NCBI GenBank assembly: GCA_050288085.1
Contig: JBNKDD010000120.1
Coordinates: forward strand, 1 to 15,958
Reading direction: 5' to 3'
DNA: 15,958 bases
Source of the DNA: JBNKDD01 sp050288085
GTDB taxonomy: Bacteria > Chloroflexota > Anaerolineae > Aggregatilineales > UBA3940
In this document: positions 6,773 to 12,731 of the stretch, one piece after another
How positions within the stretch are numbered: the first letter of the stretch is position 1
Layout: the number at the start of each line of letters is the position of its first letter
Position numbers and translations under genes: made by a program
Notes under the pieces: model-generated
Seen by the model: the letters and a program-made list of their open reading frames with translations, nothing else
What the model was told of the DNA's origin: nothing
The model's database searches: none

Positions 6773-6860
6773 AGGTTGATTAGATCGTGACGGCTTTGTG
6801 CAATAATATGGACAATATAGATTACCTATACGGCAAAGACCGTTACGGAGAATGATATCC

Positions 6861-7601
6861 ATGAGGAAAAAACAAGAGCTAAATCCTACGGCTACTGAGC
6901 TTGCCACACAGCCCTTCTTTTACGAAATTCGTATCAAGGGTCGGCTCTCCGAGGCACAGTGGACAGCGTGGTTCAGCAATCTGGCCGTTTCGACTGAAGA
7001 GGGAGAGACAATTCTCCAGGGGACGCTGCCTGACCATGCTGCTCTATACGGACTGCTGGGCCGTCTGCGCGATCTCGCCGTACCGTTGTTGGCTGTGAAG
7101 GTATTGGATGCGGAAGCACAATATAAGATGAGTCGGCAGAGTCGCCGGTATGCCCTGTTTATCAACTTACTCCTGCTGGTCATCTACCTGATGCTGGTTG
7201 GAGGGCTGGTTGCAATCACGACCGTTCTTACAGAGGGCGGGATTCTACATACAGCTTTAGCCCTGGCGCTGCTGTTTGCAACGTTGGGAGTGTTGGCTTT
7301 TAGCTTCGCGCTGTGGAGTGACATCAAAGTGTGGAACTGGCTGGCCTACGGCGCGTGGGGAGGCTCCGCACTCACATTCCTGATCTACACGGCGGTGGCT
7401 AAACTGCTCCCTCCGGCGATTTCTATTGCGCTGATCCTTTTCATCTGTGCAGGTGGATTGATCTACCTGCTCTCTTATTTGAGAAACCGCGCGGAAAGAG
7501 TCAACAGCACCATCACGACCTGGGTTGCCCTGGGTGATAGAGCCGATGCTGGCGACCCCAGACGGTTAGAAGAGGCCATCAAGCGAGACATACCTCAATA
7601 A
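6861..7601 (+). CDS. Four-helix membrane protein with conserved-looking N-terminal module, unknown function
   Basis: 246 residues. A soluble N-terminal module (about 19-82; FYEIRIKGRLSEAQWTAWF... then TILQGTLPDHAALYGLLGRL and LLAVKVL) precedes four predicted membrane helices at about 97-118, 126-147, 155-180 and 185-207, with a polar C-terminal tail. I recall similar F-x-I-x-V-x-G / D-x-A-A-L-x-G-L-L-x-x-x-R-D-L modules in other Chloroflexota proteins, but cannot verify that here, and the function is unknown. I chose ATG 6861 because GGAG lies 10 nt upstream; ATG 6852 is only 1 nt from that site. The LuxR gene starts 14 nt downstream, so the two are probably cotranscribed and the membrane protein could influence the regulator. 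Confidence 0.8.
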   Translation: MRKKQELNPTATELATQPFFYEIRIKGRLSEAQWTAWFSNLAVSTEEGETILQGTLPDHAALYGLLGRLRDLAVPLLAVKVLDAEAQYKMSRQSRRYALFINLLLLVIYLMLVGGLVAITTVLTEGGILHTALALALLFATLGVLAFSFALWSDIKVWNWLAYGAWGGSALTFLIYTAVAKLLPPAISIALILFICAGGLIYLLSYLRNRAERVNSTITTWVALGDRADAGDPRRLEEAIKRDIPQ

Positions 7602-7614
7602 CATTGGAAGCCCC

Positions 7615-8937
7615 ATGACGCAAGATAATTTGCTTTCAACTAAACTCCTTATTCCTGCGGTCAGGCCCAATCTTGTCTCCCGTCCCGGCCTGGTCGCGCA
7701 TCTGGAAGCTGGGCTGCGGTTGGGCCACAACCTGACTCTTGTCTCTGCTCCAGCGGGTTTCGGAAAGACGACGCTCATCCGCGAGTGGACCGGTATCTCG
7801 GAGCGGCCCACCGCCTGGATTTCTGTTGACGAGGGAGACAACGATCCGGCCAGCTTTCTTAATTACCTGATTGCTGCCCTCGATCCGATGGATGATCGTG
7901 TTGGGCAAAGCGCTGAACCAAAAGATGTGATCATTAACCTGATTAACAACCTGACCAATGCCGGGTCTGAAGTGCTGCTGGTACTCGACGATTACCACTT
8001 TATTAGAGACTTTGAGGTACATGACCTGCTGGTATTTTTCCTTGAAAATCAGCCTCCCGGCTGTCATATTGTGATCGGTACGCGTGAAGACCCGCCGCTG
8101 CCATTGGCCCGGCTGCGTGCCCGTGACCAGATGACCGAAATCCGCGAGGGTGATCTGCGCTTCAACTCTGAAGAAGCGGGAGCATTCCTCAACCAGACGA
8201 TGAATCTTGGTTTATCGACCGGGTCGGTCGCTGCCCTTGCCTCACGTACTGAGGGCTGGATCACCGGGCTTCAGTTGGCAGGGTTAGCACTGCGGCAGCA
8301 GGACGCCGTTGAGGAGTTCATCGCTGCCTTTGCAGGTGATGATCGTTATATCGTCGAATACCTGATGGCCGAAGTCCTGGACCGGGCAGAGGAATCGCTG
8401 CGGCAGTTCTTACGCCAGACATCTATCCTTGATCGGTTATCTGCCCCGCTGTGTGATACGCTGACGGGTCGAAGCGATTCCCAGGCGACGCTGGAATATC
8501 TCGAAACGGCAAACCTGTTTCTGGTTAATATGGATAACCGGCGTGAGTGGTACCGGTATCACGGACTTTTCGCCGAGGTACTGCGGTTGTCTCTTCCTGC
8601 ACAGGAGGCCGTCGAGCTGCACAAAAAGGCTGCTGATTGGTACAGCGTGCATGGCTTCGATGAACTGGCCGTACAGCACAGCCGCGCTGTCGTTGAGCTG
8701 TCCCCGGAGACAGCCTTACCTGAATATCACCAGAACCTCGTTGAGCCGCTGAGCGAGCGTGAGCTTGAGGTGCTTGCACTGATCGCTGCCGGGCTTTCCA
8801 ACGCCGAGATCGCCCGGAAGCTGTACATCGCCATCGGGACGGTTAAACGTCACATCAACAATATATATGGCAAACTTGCCGTAGGCAGCCGCACCCAGGC
8901 AATCGCCAAAGCCCGCGAGATCAATCTTATCAGATAG
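7615..8937 (+). CDS. MalT-like LuxR-family ATPase regulator, shortened (no TPR sensor domain)
   Basis: 440 residues, about half the usual length of MalT-type (LAL/STAND) regulators. An N-terminal P-loop ATPase has Walker A at 45-53 (APAGFGKTT) and Walker B LLVLDDY at 121-127, followed by GTREDPPLPLARLRAR and RTEGWITGLQLAGLAL, both typical of MalT. A winged-helix-like part (YRYHGLFAEVLR) leads to WYSVHGFDELAVQHS, then directly to a C-terminal GerE/LuxR helix-turn-helix (378-440; PLSERELEVLALIAAGLSNAEIA). The long TPR-like ligand-sensing region normally between them is absent, with the frame intact. Sensing may come from a partner, perhaps the preceding membrane protein. A strong terminator follows. 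It is the likely activator of nearby genes that share a common upstream box. Confidence 0.9.
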   Translation: MTQDNLLSTKLLIPAVRPNLVSRPGLVAHLEAGLRLGHNLTLVSAPAGFGKTTLIREWTGISERPTAWISVDEGDNDPASFLNYLIAALDPMDDRVGQSAEPKDVIINLINNLTNAGSEVLLVLDDYHFIRDFEVHDLLVFFLENQPPGCHIVIGTREDPPLPLARLRARDQMTEIREGDLRFNSEEAGAFLNQTMNLGLSTGSVAALASRTEGWITGLQLAGLALRQQDAVEEFIAAFAGDDRYIVEYLMAEVLDRAEESLRQFLRQTSILDRLSAPLCDTLTGRSDSQATLEYLETANLFLVNMDNRREWYRYHGLFAEVLRLSLPAQEAVELHKKAADWYSVHGFDELAVQHSRAVVELSPETALPEYHQNLVEPLSERELEVLALIAAGLSNAEIARKLYIAIGTVKRHINNIYGKLAVGSRTQAIAKAREINLIR

Positions 8938-8960
8938 CCCCAACCTCATAAACAAACACT

Positions 8961-9017
8961 GCCTGCCATGCCCCTTGATAGGCCGATCTGATCAAAGGGC
9001 TGGCAGGCTTTTGTTTT
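8961..9017 (+). terminator. Strong intrinsic terminator after the LuxR regulator
   Basis: GCCTGCCA (8961-8968) pairs with TGGCAGGC (9001-9008). The stem continues through GCCCCTTGAT against ATCAAAGGGC with one bulge and one mismatch, and TTTTGTTTT follows at 9009-9017. It ends the membrane-protein/LuxR transcript and separates it from the next gene. Confidence 0.88.
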
Positions 9018-9043
9018 AGCCCAACCCGCTCGCATCAATTAAA

Positions 9044-9063
9044 TACCCCCTCAATGTGCCCTT
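9044..9063 (+). promoter_or_regulatory. Box C: candidate operator upstream of the small membrane-protein gene
   Basis: TACCCCCTCAATGTGCC at 9044-9060 resembles the box at 9296-9310 (TACCCCCAATGTACC) with a 2-nt insertion. Aligned without gaps on AATGT it matches 13 of 17 positions. It ends 77 nt before the ATG at 9138. Confidence 0.4.
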
Positions 9064-9082
9064 AAGCTGATGACACTGCACC

Positions 9083-9106
9083 CCCTTGCAAGGGATGATA
9101 GCTATC
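9083..9106. promoter_or_regulatory. Two adjacent perfect palindromes
   Basis: CCCTTGCAAGGG (9083-9094) is a perfect 12-bp palindrome. Two bases later GATAGCTATC (9097-9106) is a perfect 10-bp palindrome. Both lie between box C and the ribosome-binding site of the 44-residue gene, where a dimeric regulator could act. Confidence 0.4.
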
Positions 9107-9137
9107 GAAACGACGATGTAAGGAGGTAGTTATCGAC

Positions 9138-9272
9138 ATGCTAATTCTATTGATTCTGGTGCTTATTGTTTGTAAGGATTTCTTGCCCGATTGGATGCAA
9201 GACAAGGTTGCTGTGTTGGAAACCTATCTGCACACACTGACGGCCCCCATCCGAAAGGTATTTGGCATCTAA
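9138..9272 (+). CDS. 44-residue small membrane protein
   Basis: Short frame starting at ATG 9138 and ending at TAA 9270-9272. AGGAGG (9121-9126), the best ribosome-binding site in this part of the window, lies 11 nt upstream. The peptide has a hydrophobic N-terminal helix (MLILLILVLIVC, residues 1-12, continuing weakly), then a charged amphipathic segment with Pro17-Asp18-Trp19 and a basic C-terminus (APIRKVFGI). One membrane helix or membrane-surface attachment is likely. It has its own upstream box and lies alone between a terminator and the SDR at 9375. I do not recognise the family. It could be a regulatory or exporter-associated peptide; this is speculative. Confidence 0.55.
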   Translation: MLILLILVLIVCKDFLPDWMQDKVAVLETYLHTLTAPIRKVFGI

Positions 9273-9277
9273 AAAGG

Positions 9278-9313
9278 ATGTACCCTCACCGAATGTACCC
9301 CCAATGTACCTTT
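9278..9313 (+). promoter_or_regulatory. Box B: triplicated ATGTACC, candidate operator upstream of SDR2
   Basis: ATGTACC occurs three times, at 9278-9284, 9293-9299 and 9304-9310, in the same orientation. The last two form ATGTACCCCCAATGTACC. The final copy is 64 nt upstream of the SDR start and is the best match to the boxes near 6756 and 9047. Confidence 0.45.
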
Positions 9314-9374
9314 CGATGGTTCTATCTACACCCACTTGCATGACATACTGTGGGCATCAATGGAGGTAAATGTA

Positions 9375-10214
9375 ATGAAGAGTTATGTATTAATCACTGG
9401 AGCTGCCGGCGGGCTGGGAAAAGCCTTCGCCGCTGAATGTGCCTCACGAGGCTGGGATTTATTTTTAACTGATCTGTCCGAAGAAGCGCTGGCCTTAGTC
9501 GCTGCCGGACTTGAACGGATGCACGGTGTCTCAGTTCAGTATTATGCCTGCGATTTGACCGATGCGGCCTCACGGGAATCGCTCTGGCAAATCGTCCAGC
9601 AGCACGGGTTGCATTTCCATATGCTGTTGAATGTAGCCGGTATCGATTATCAGGGGGCCTTTGATGAGCGACAGGTCAATGAACTGACGACCATTGTCCG
9701 CCTGAACATTGAAGCAACCGTTGAGATGATGCGGCGCATTTTGCAGTTCAAGGATCAGCATCGCCGCTTACAGATTGTCAACGTGAGCAGTCTGGCTGCC
9801 TTCTATCCGATGCCAGTTAAGGCGGTCTATGCCGCGTCAAAGCGCTTCTTGCTTGACCTGTCCCTGGCCTTAAATCGGGAACTGCAAGCCAACGACGTAA
9901 CTGTCACAGCTCTTTGTCCCGCAGGGATGCCAACCAACCCGGAATGCATCCGCAGCATCGAGGCTCAGGGGATCATGGGGCAGATCACGACCAAGAATGT
10001 AGGAGCGGTCGCGGCTCGCACCATCGACCTGGCACTTGCCGGGCGAACGGTGTATATCCCCGGCTTTGTCAACCAGGTATTGTGGTTTCTCGGTTCGCTG
10101 GTCCCGCCTGCTGTGATCACCTACTTGATCAATAAGCGGTGGCAGACAGCCGATCAGAAGGCGCACGGTCACCTAAGAGGCAAACTGACCCATACCTCGG
10201 CCAAACAGATGTAG
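9375..10214 (+). CDS. Short-chain dehydrogenase/reductase with hydrophobic C-terminal segment
   Basis: 279 residues. The SDR hallmarks are TGAAGGLG at 8-15 (NAD(P) binding), NVAG at 86-89 in place of NNAG, Ser139 in VSSLAAF and the YAASK pair Tyr152/Lys156. CPAGMPTNPE matches the P-G loop region. Near the C-terminus VLWFLGSLVPPAVITYLINKRW could anchor the enzyme to the membrane, as in DltE/3-ketoacyl-reductase-like SDRs acting on lipids; the substrate is unknown. ATG 9375 is chosen because GGAGG (9362-9366) is 8 nt upstream; the longer frame begins before this site. It carries the box B repeats upstream and is followed after 85 nt by another SDR of a different subtype. Confidence 0.9.
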   Translation: MKSYVLITGAAGGLGKAFAAECASRGWDLFLTDLSEEALALVAAGLERMHGVSVQYYACDLTDAASRESLWQIVQQHGLHFHMLLNVAGIDYQGAFDERQVNELTTIVRLNIEATVEMMRRILQFKDQHRRLQIVNVSSLAAFYPMPVKAVYAASKRFLLDLSLALNRELQANDVTVTALCPAGMPTNPECIRSIEAQGIMGQITTKNVGAVAARTIDLALAGRTVYIPGFVNQVLWFLGSLVPPAVITYLINKRWQTADQKAHGHLRGKLTHTSAKQM

Positions 10215-10218
10215 GCAT

Positions 10219-10261
10219 GTAGGGGCGAGATACCCAAACCTCTGGTTTGCCTCGCCCCTAC
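10219..10261. repeat. GC-rich palindromic element (REP-like), copy 1
   Basis: GTAGGGGCGAG (10219-10229) pairs perfectly with CTCGCCCCTAC (10251-10261). Inside, CAAACC/GGTTTG (10235-10240 with 10244-10249) forms a second stem with a 3-nt loop. The outer arms recur at 15716-15740. It sits 5 nt after the SDR2 stop. No T-tract follows, so it is not a canonical terminator, but it may slow or protect the transcript end. Confidence 0.65.
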
Positions 10262-10299
10262 GCAAGACAAATATCGATTTACTGGTAAAGGAATGAACG

Positions 10300-11223
10300 A
10301 TGAAACAGGAATTTGATCTAAGCGGAAAGACAATTGTCATCACCGGCGCAACAGCCGGGATCGGGCGGGCAGCAGCACAGGCGCTCGCTGCTCGTGGAGC
10401 GAACATAATTGGGATAGGGCGTTCTGCGGCGCGCTGCACTGAGACACAACAGGCCATTCTGGAGGCACATCCGAAGGCTAAGATATCCTTCAAATTGGCT
10501 GACCTTTCATCCCAGCGGCAGGTTCGACGACTGGCCGCCGAACTTCGTCACGATATCGAGAAGATCGACGTGTTGGTGAACAATGCCGGGACAGTATCGA
10601 GTTGGTACGCTGCTACCGAAGATAGCTACGAGCTGCAATTTGCCGTCAATCACCTGGCCCCATTCTTGCTGACCCATGAACTGCTGCCCCTGCTTGAAGC
10701 AGCTCCGGTGGCGCGAGTGCTCACGGTCAGTTCCGGCTCACATTACCGCACGAGAATGCACTGGTCTAATGTAATGCTTTCCAAAAACTACAACTGCTTG
10801 CTGGCCTATAAACAATCTAAGCTGGCGAATGTGCTGTTCACTGCTGAGTTCAACCGCCGGATGGGATCGGATTCGAGTGTCCGTGCTTACGCAGTTGATC
10901 CGGGGTTGGTGCATACCGATATTGGGTTAAAGGGAACCGGCGGCATTGTTCAATGGGTTTGGGAACGGCGCAGCAATGGTGGGGTAAGCCCTGAGCAAGG
11001 AGCGGAGACAGCGATCTTCCTGGCCTCGGCCCCCACGTTGGAAGACCCGAAAGCAATCTATTGGAAAGACTGCCAGCCTAAACGACCCAGCCGCTATGCT
11101 CTCCGTAAGCCTGAAGCTGCCCGGTTGTGGGAACTCTCAGAACGCTTGTGTGGCATTGGTCAAGTTGATGGTGTTGAAGTCATCGCGGTGCCTAATCAGA
11201 GTTTTGTCAGAAGTAATGCTTAG
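10300..11223 (+). CDS. Short-chain dehydrogenase/reductase, retinol-dehydrogenase-like
   Basis: 307 residues. TGATAGIG at 15-22, NNAG at 94-97, Ser145-Gly-Ser147 and YKQSK with Tyr170/Lys174 give a complete SDR active site. FAVNHLAPFLLTHELLPLL, SKLANVLFTAEFNRR and VDPGLVHTDIG mark the retinol-dehydrogenase-like subtype shared with the SDR at 4517, its distant paralogue. The C-terminal 50 residues (YALRKPEAARLWELSERLCG) also align in type with that gene's KAARRLWVVSEQLTG. The ATG follows AAAGGA with 7 nt spacing. It lies 85 nt after SDR2, separated by a palindromic element, and 54 nt before the exporter ATPase, so joint transcription with both is plausible. The substrate is unknown; lipid-like alcohol or ketone is only a family guess. 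Confidence 0.9.
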   Translation: MKQEFDLSGKTIVITGATAGIGRAAAQALAARGANIIGIGRSAARCTETQQAILEAHPKAKISFKLADLSSQRQVRRLAAELRHDIEKIDVLVNNAGTVSSWYAATEDSYELQFAVNHLAPFLLTHELLPLLEAAPVARVLTVSSGSHYRTRMHWSNVMLSKNYNCLLAYKQSKLANVLFTAEFNRRMGSDSSVRAYAVDPGLVHTDIGLKGTGGIVQWVWERRSNGGVSPEQGAETAIFLASAPTLEDPKAIYWKDCQPKRPSRYALRKPEAARLWELSERLCGIGQVDGVEVIAVPNQSFVRSNA

Positions 11224-11229
11224 AGATAT

Positions 11230-11261
11230 GTGGGGATATGGCAAGTAAGCTGTATCCCCAC
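11230..11261 (+). repeat. Perfect 9-bp inverted repeat just before the exporter ribosome-binding site
   Basis: GTGGGGATA (11230-11238) pairs exactly with TATCCCCAC (11253-11261) around a 14-nt loop. It starts 6 nt after the SDR3 stop and ends 3 nt before the AGGAG of the ATPase gene. No T-tract follows. It may set a 5' end, protect the downstream mRNA or control translation. Confidence 0.55.
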
Positions 11262-11277
11262 CATAGGAGATTATAAG

Positions 11278-12021
11278 GTGTTAGCAGAACGGACATTTAC
11301 CGGAATTGATTATCAGATGTTTACCAATGGTAATGGGAGAGACACAGCCAATCTGCTCGAACTCCGTGACTTGGTCAAGGTGTACAAGACACCGGCTGGT
11401 AGCTTCACGGCATTGAAGGGGATCGATCTCAACATTGGCTATGGCGAGTTTGTGGCGGTGGTCGGTAAATCGGGGAGCGGCAAATCGACCATGCTCAACA
11501 TGTTAACCGGGATTGACCATCCCACTTCCGGTGAGGTGCTGATCGATGGGGTGGCAATCCACACCTTCAATGAGAGCCAGATGGCGAAGTGGCGCGGGAA
11601 GAATCTAGGGATTGTGTTCCAGTTCTTTCAACTGCTACCCACGTTAACGATCCTGGAGAATGTCGTTCTGCCGATGGATTTATGCGGAACCTATACCCAC
11701 TCTGAACGCCGTGAGCGGGCCAGGCAGTTACTCGACATGGTTGATATGGCTGATAACGCTCACAAGCTCCCCTCGGAGATATCCGGTGGACAACAGCAGC
11801 GGGTGGCGATTGCCCGGTCACTGGCAAACGACCCGCCAATTATCGTAGCTGACGAGCCGACCGGCAACCTCGATTCGAGGACGGCCAATGTGATCTTCCA
11901 GATGTTCGAAGAGCTGGTTGATTTTGGTAAGACTTTCTTGATGGTTACCCATGACGATGACCTGGCGGCCCGCGCCACGCGGGTGGTCGAGTTGGTTGAT
12001 GGGCAGATTGTCCCAAGTTAA
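11278..12021 (+). CDS. ABC exporter ATPase, LolD/MacB type
   Basis: 247-residue cytoplasmic ATPase. Numbered from GTG 11278: Walker A GKSGSGKST at 63-71, Q-loop in GIVFQFFQLLPTLTILENV, signature ISGGQQQR at 168-175, Walker B and catalytic Glu in DEPTGNLD (Asp192-Glu193), and the H-loop in MVTHDDD. The PTGNLDS motif and LPTLTILENVVLP are typical of the LolD/MacB/FtsE group, which power FtsX-type permeases. GTG 11278 is chosen because AGGAG (11265-11269) is 8 nt upstream; the longer frame from 11230 would start before that site, and ATG 11317 lacks one. It is followed by a membrane protein after 11 nt and the permease, forming one operon. Confidence 0.93.
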   Translation: MLAERTFTGIDYQMFTNGNGRDTANLLELRDLVKVYKTPAGSFTALKGIDLNIGYGEFVAVVGKSGSGKSTMLNMLTGIDHPTSGEVLIDGVAIHTFNESQMAKWRGKNLGIVFQFFQLLPTLTILENVVLPMDLCGTYTHSERRERARQLLDMVDMADNAHKLPSEISGGQQQRVAIARSLANDPPIIVADEPTGNLDSRTANVIFQMFEELVDFGKTFLMVTHDDDLAARATRVVELVDGQIVPS

Positions 12022-12032
12022 GAGGTGTCCTT

Positions 12033-12713
12033 ATGAACGAAAATGGCAACCTGCATAACCGGTTGGGTGGAATCGCGTCCATCCTGATCGGCATTCTGAA
12101 TATCGTCTTAGTGATCTACATTGTCGGCGCGACCGGAACCCAACGGTATGATGCCGGGGCCTTCTTTGAATATTTTGCAGAGAAACCGCTTGCATTGTCG
12201 ATGGCGTGGATCGTATTCACTATCACTGCAATATTGGCCTATGCTGTTATTCCCGCTGTCAGCGATCTGGTGCAGGATGTAAACCGGGATTGGGCACGAG
12301 CAGCAACCCTATATGGTATCGTGGGTTTCTCGGTGCTCGGCATCTGGGCGATCACTCTGGCGCGAACTGCTCCCGATCTGGCCTATAACTATGTCAATGG
12401 GGATGCTATGACGCGGGCAGCGATCCTCGCACATGGTTTACCGGAGATCGATCCGGATGGCTGGTTCACATTCGGAGGACCTGGAACCTGGCTGATTGTG
12501 ATGAATATATTGGCCCTTCGCGGAAAAAAATTATCCAGATTGCATGGGTTTGCCGGTATCCTGCTTGGTATAGGCCACTGGGCAACGGTGTTTGGTGCGC
12601 TTCTTGAAAATGAGCCGCTTAACCTGTTTGCATCTGCCAGTGGGGCGCTCCTTTATCCTGTCTGGTACATCTGGTTAGGAATTCGATTTTTACGACCATC
12701 GTCAGAGTCATAA
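12033..12713 (+). CDS. Six-helix membrane protein, DUF4386-like
   Basis: 226 residues, highly hydrophobic. About six membrane segments are visible, near 11-33, 53-78, 90-110, 150-162, 170-190 and 198-220. The start (NRLGGIASILIGILNIVLVIYI) and the end (ASASGALLYPVWYIWLGIRFL) resemble DUF4386-type membrane proteins, whose role is unknown; this assignment is from memory of the pattern. AGAGG precedes the ATG by about 7 nt. It lies 11 nt after the ATPase and 18 nt before the permease, so it is likely made with the exporter and may be an accessory membrane subunit or substrate-related protein. Confidence 0.85.
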   Translation: MNENGNLHNRLGGIASILIGILNIVLVIYIVGATGTQRYDAGAFFEYFAEKPLALSMAWIVFTITAILAYAVIPAVSDLVQDVNRDWARAATLYGIVGFSVLGIWAITLARTAPDLAYNYVNGDAMTRAAILAHGLPEIDPDGWFTFGGPGTWLIVMNILALRGKKLSRLHGFAGILLGIGHWATVFGALLENEPLNLFASASGALLYPVWYIWLGIRFLRPSSES

Positions 12714-12731
12714 ATCTGTGAGGTATTGAGC

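Larger units (their letters stand above)
6462..6860. other. Gene-free intergenic region between divergent transcription units
   Basis: No frame here looks coding on either strand. The region holds the minus-strand terminator-like hairpin (6479-6514), a perfect 9-bp hairpin (6554-6575), a nested inverted-repeat structure (6584-6652), a TACACTCCCAATGTATC box (6753-6769) and a possible weak plus-strand promoter: TTGTGC at 6796 and TAGATT at 6818, spaced 16 bp, for the gene at 6861. Base composition is AT-richer than the flanking genes. Confidence 0.7.

Noticed and set aside
6660..6860. Possible tRNA or small gene between the hairpins and the membrane protein
   Set aside because: No cloverleaf or T-loop pattern is visible. 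The only short frame with a nearby purine-rich site encodes about 10 residues.
9278..9310. The three ATGTACC repeats as a CRISPR or iteron array
   Set aside because: Only three 7-bp copies with uneven spacing (15 and 11 bp) and no cas or rep gene. An operator cluster fits better.
10219..10261. Palindrome after SDR2 as an intrinsic terminator
   Set aside because: No T-tract follows on either strand and the arms recur elsewhere, so a dispersed repeat is the better reading.
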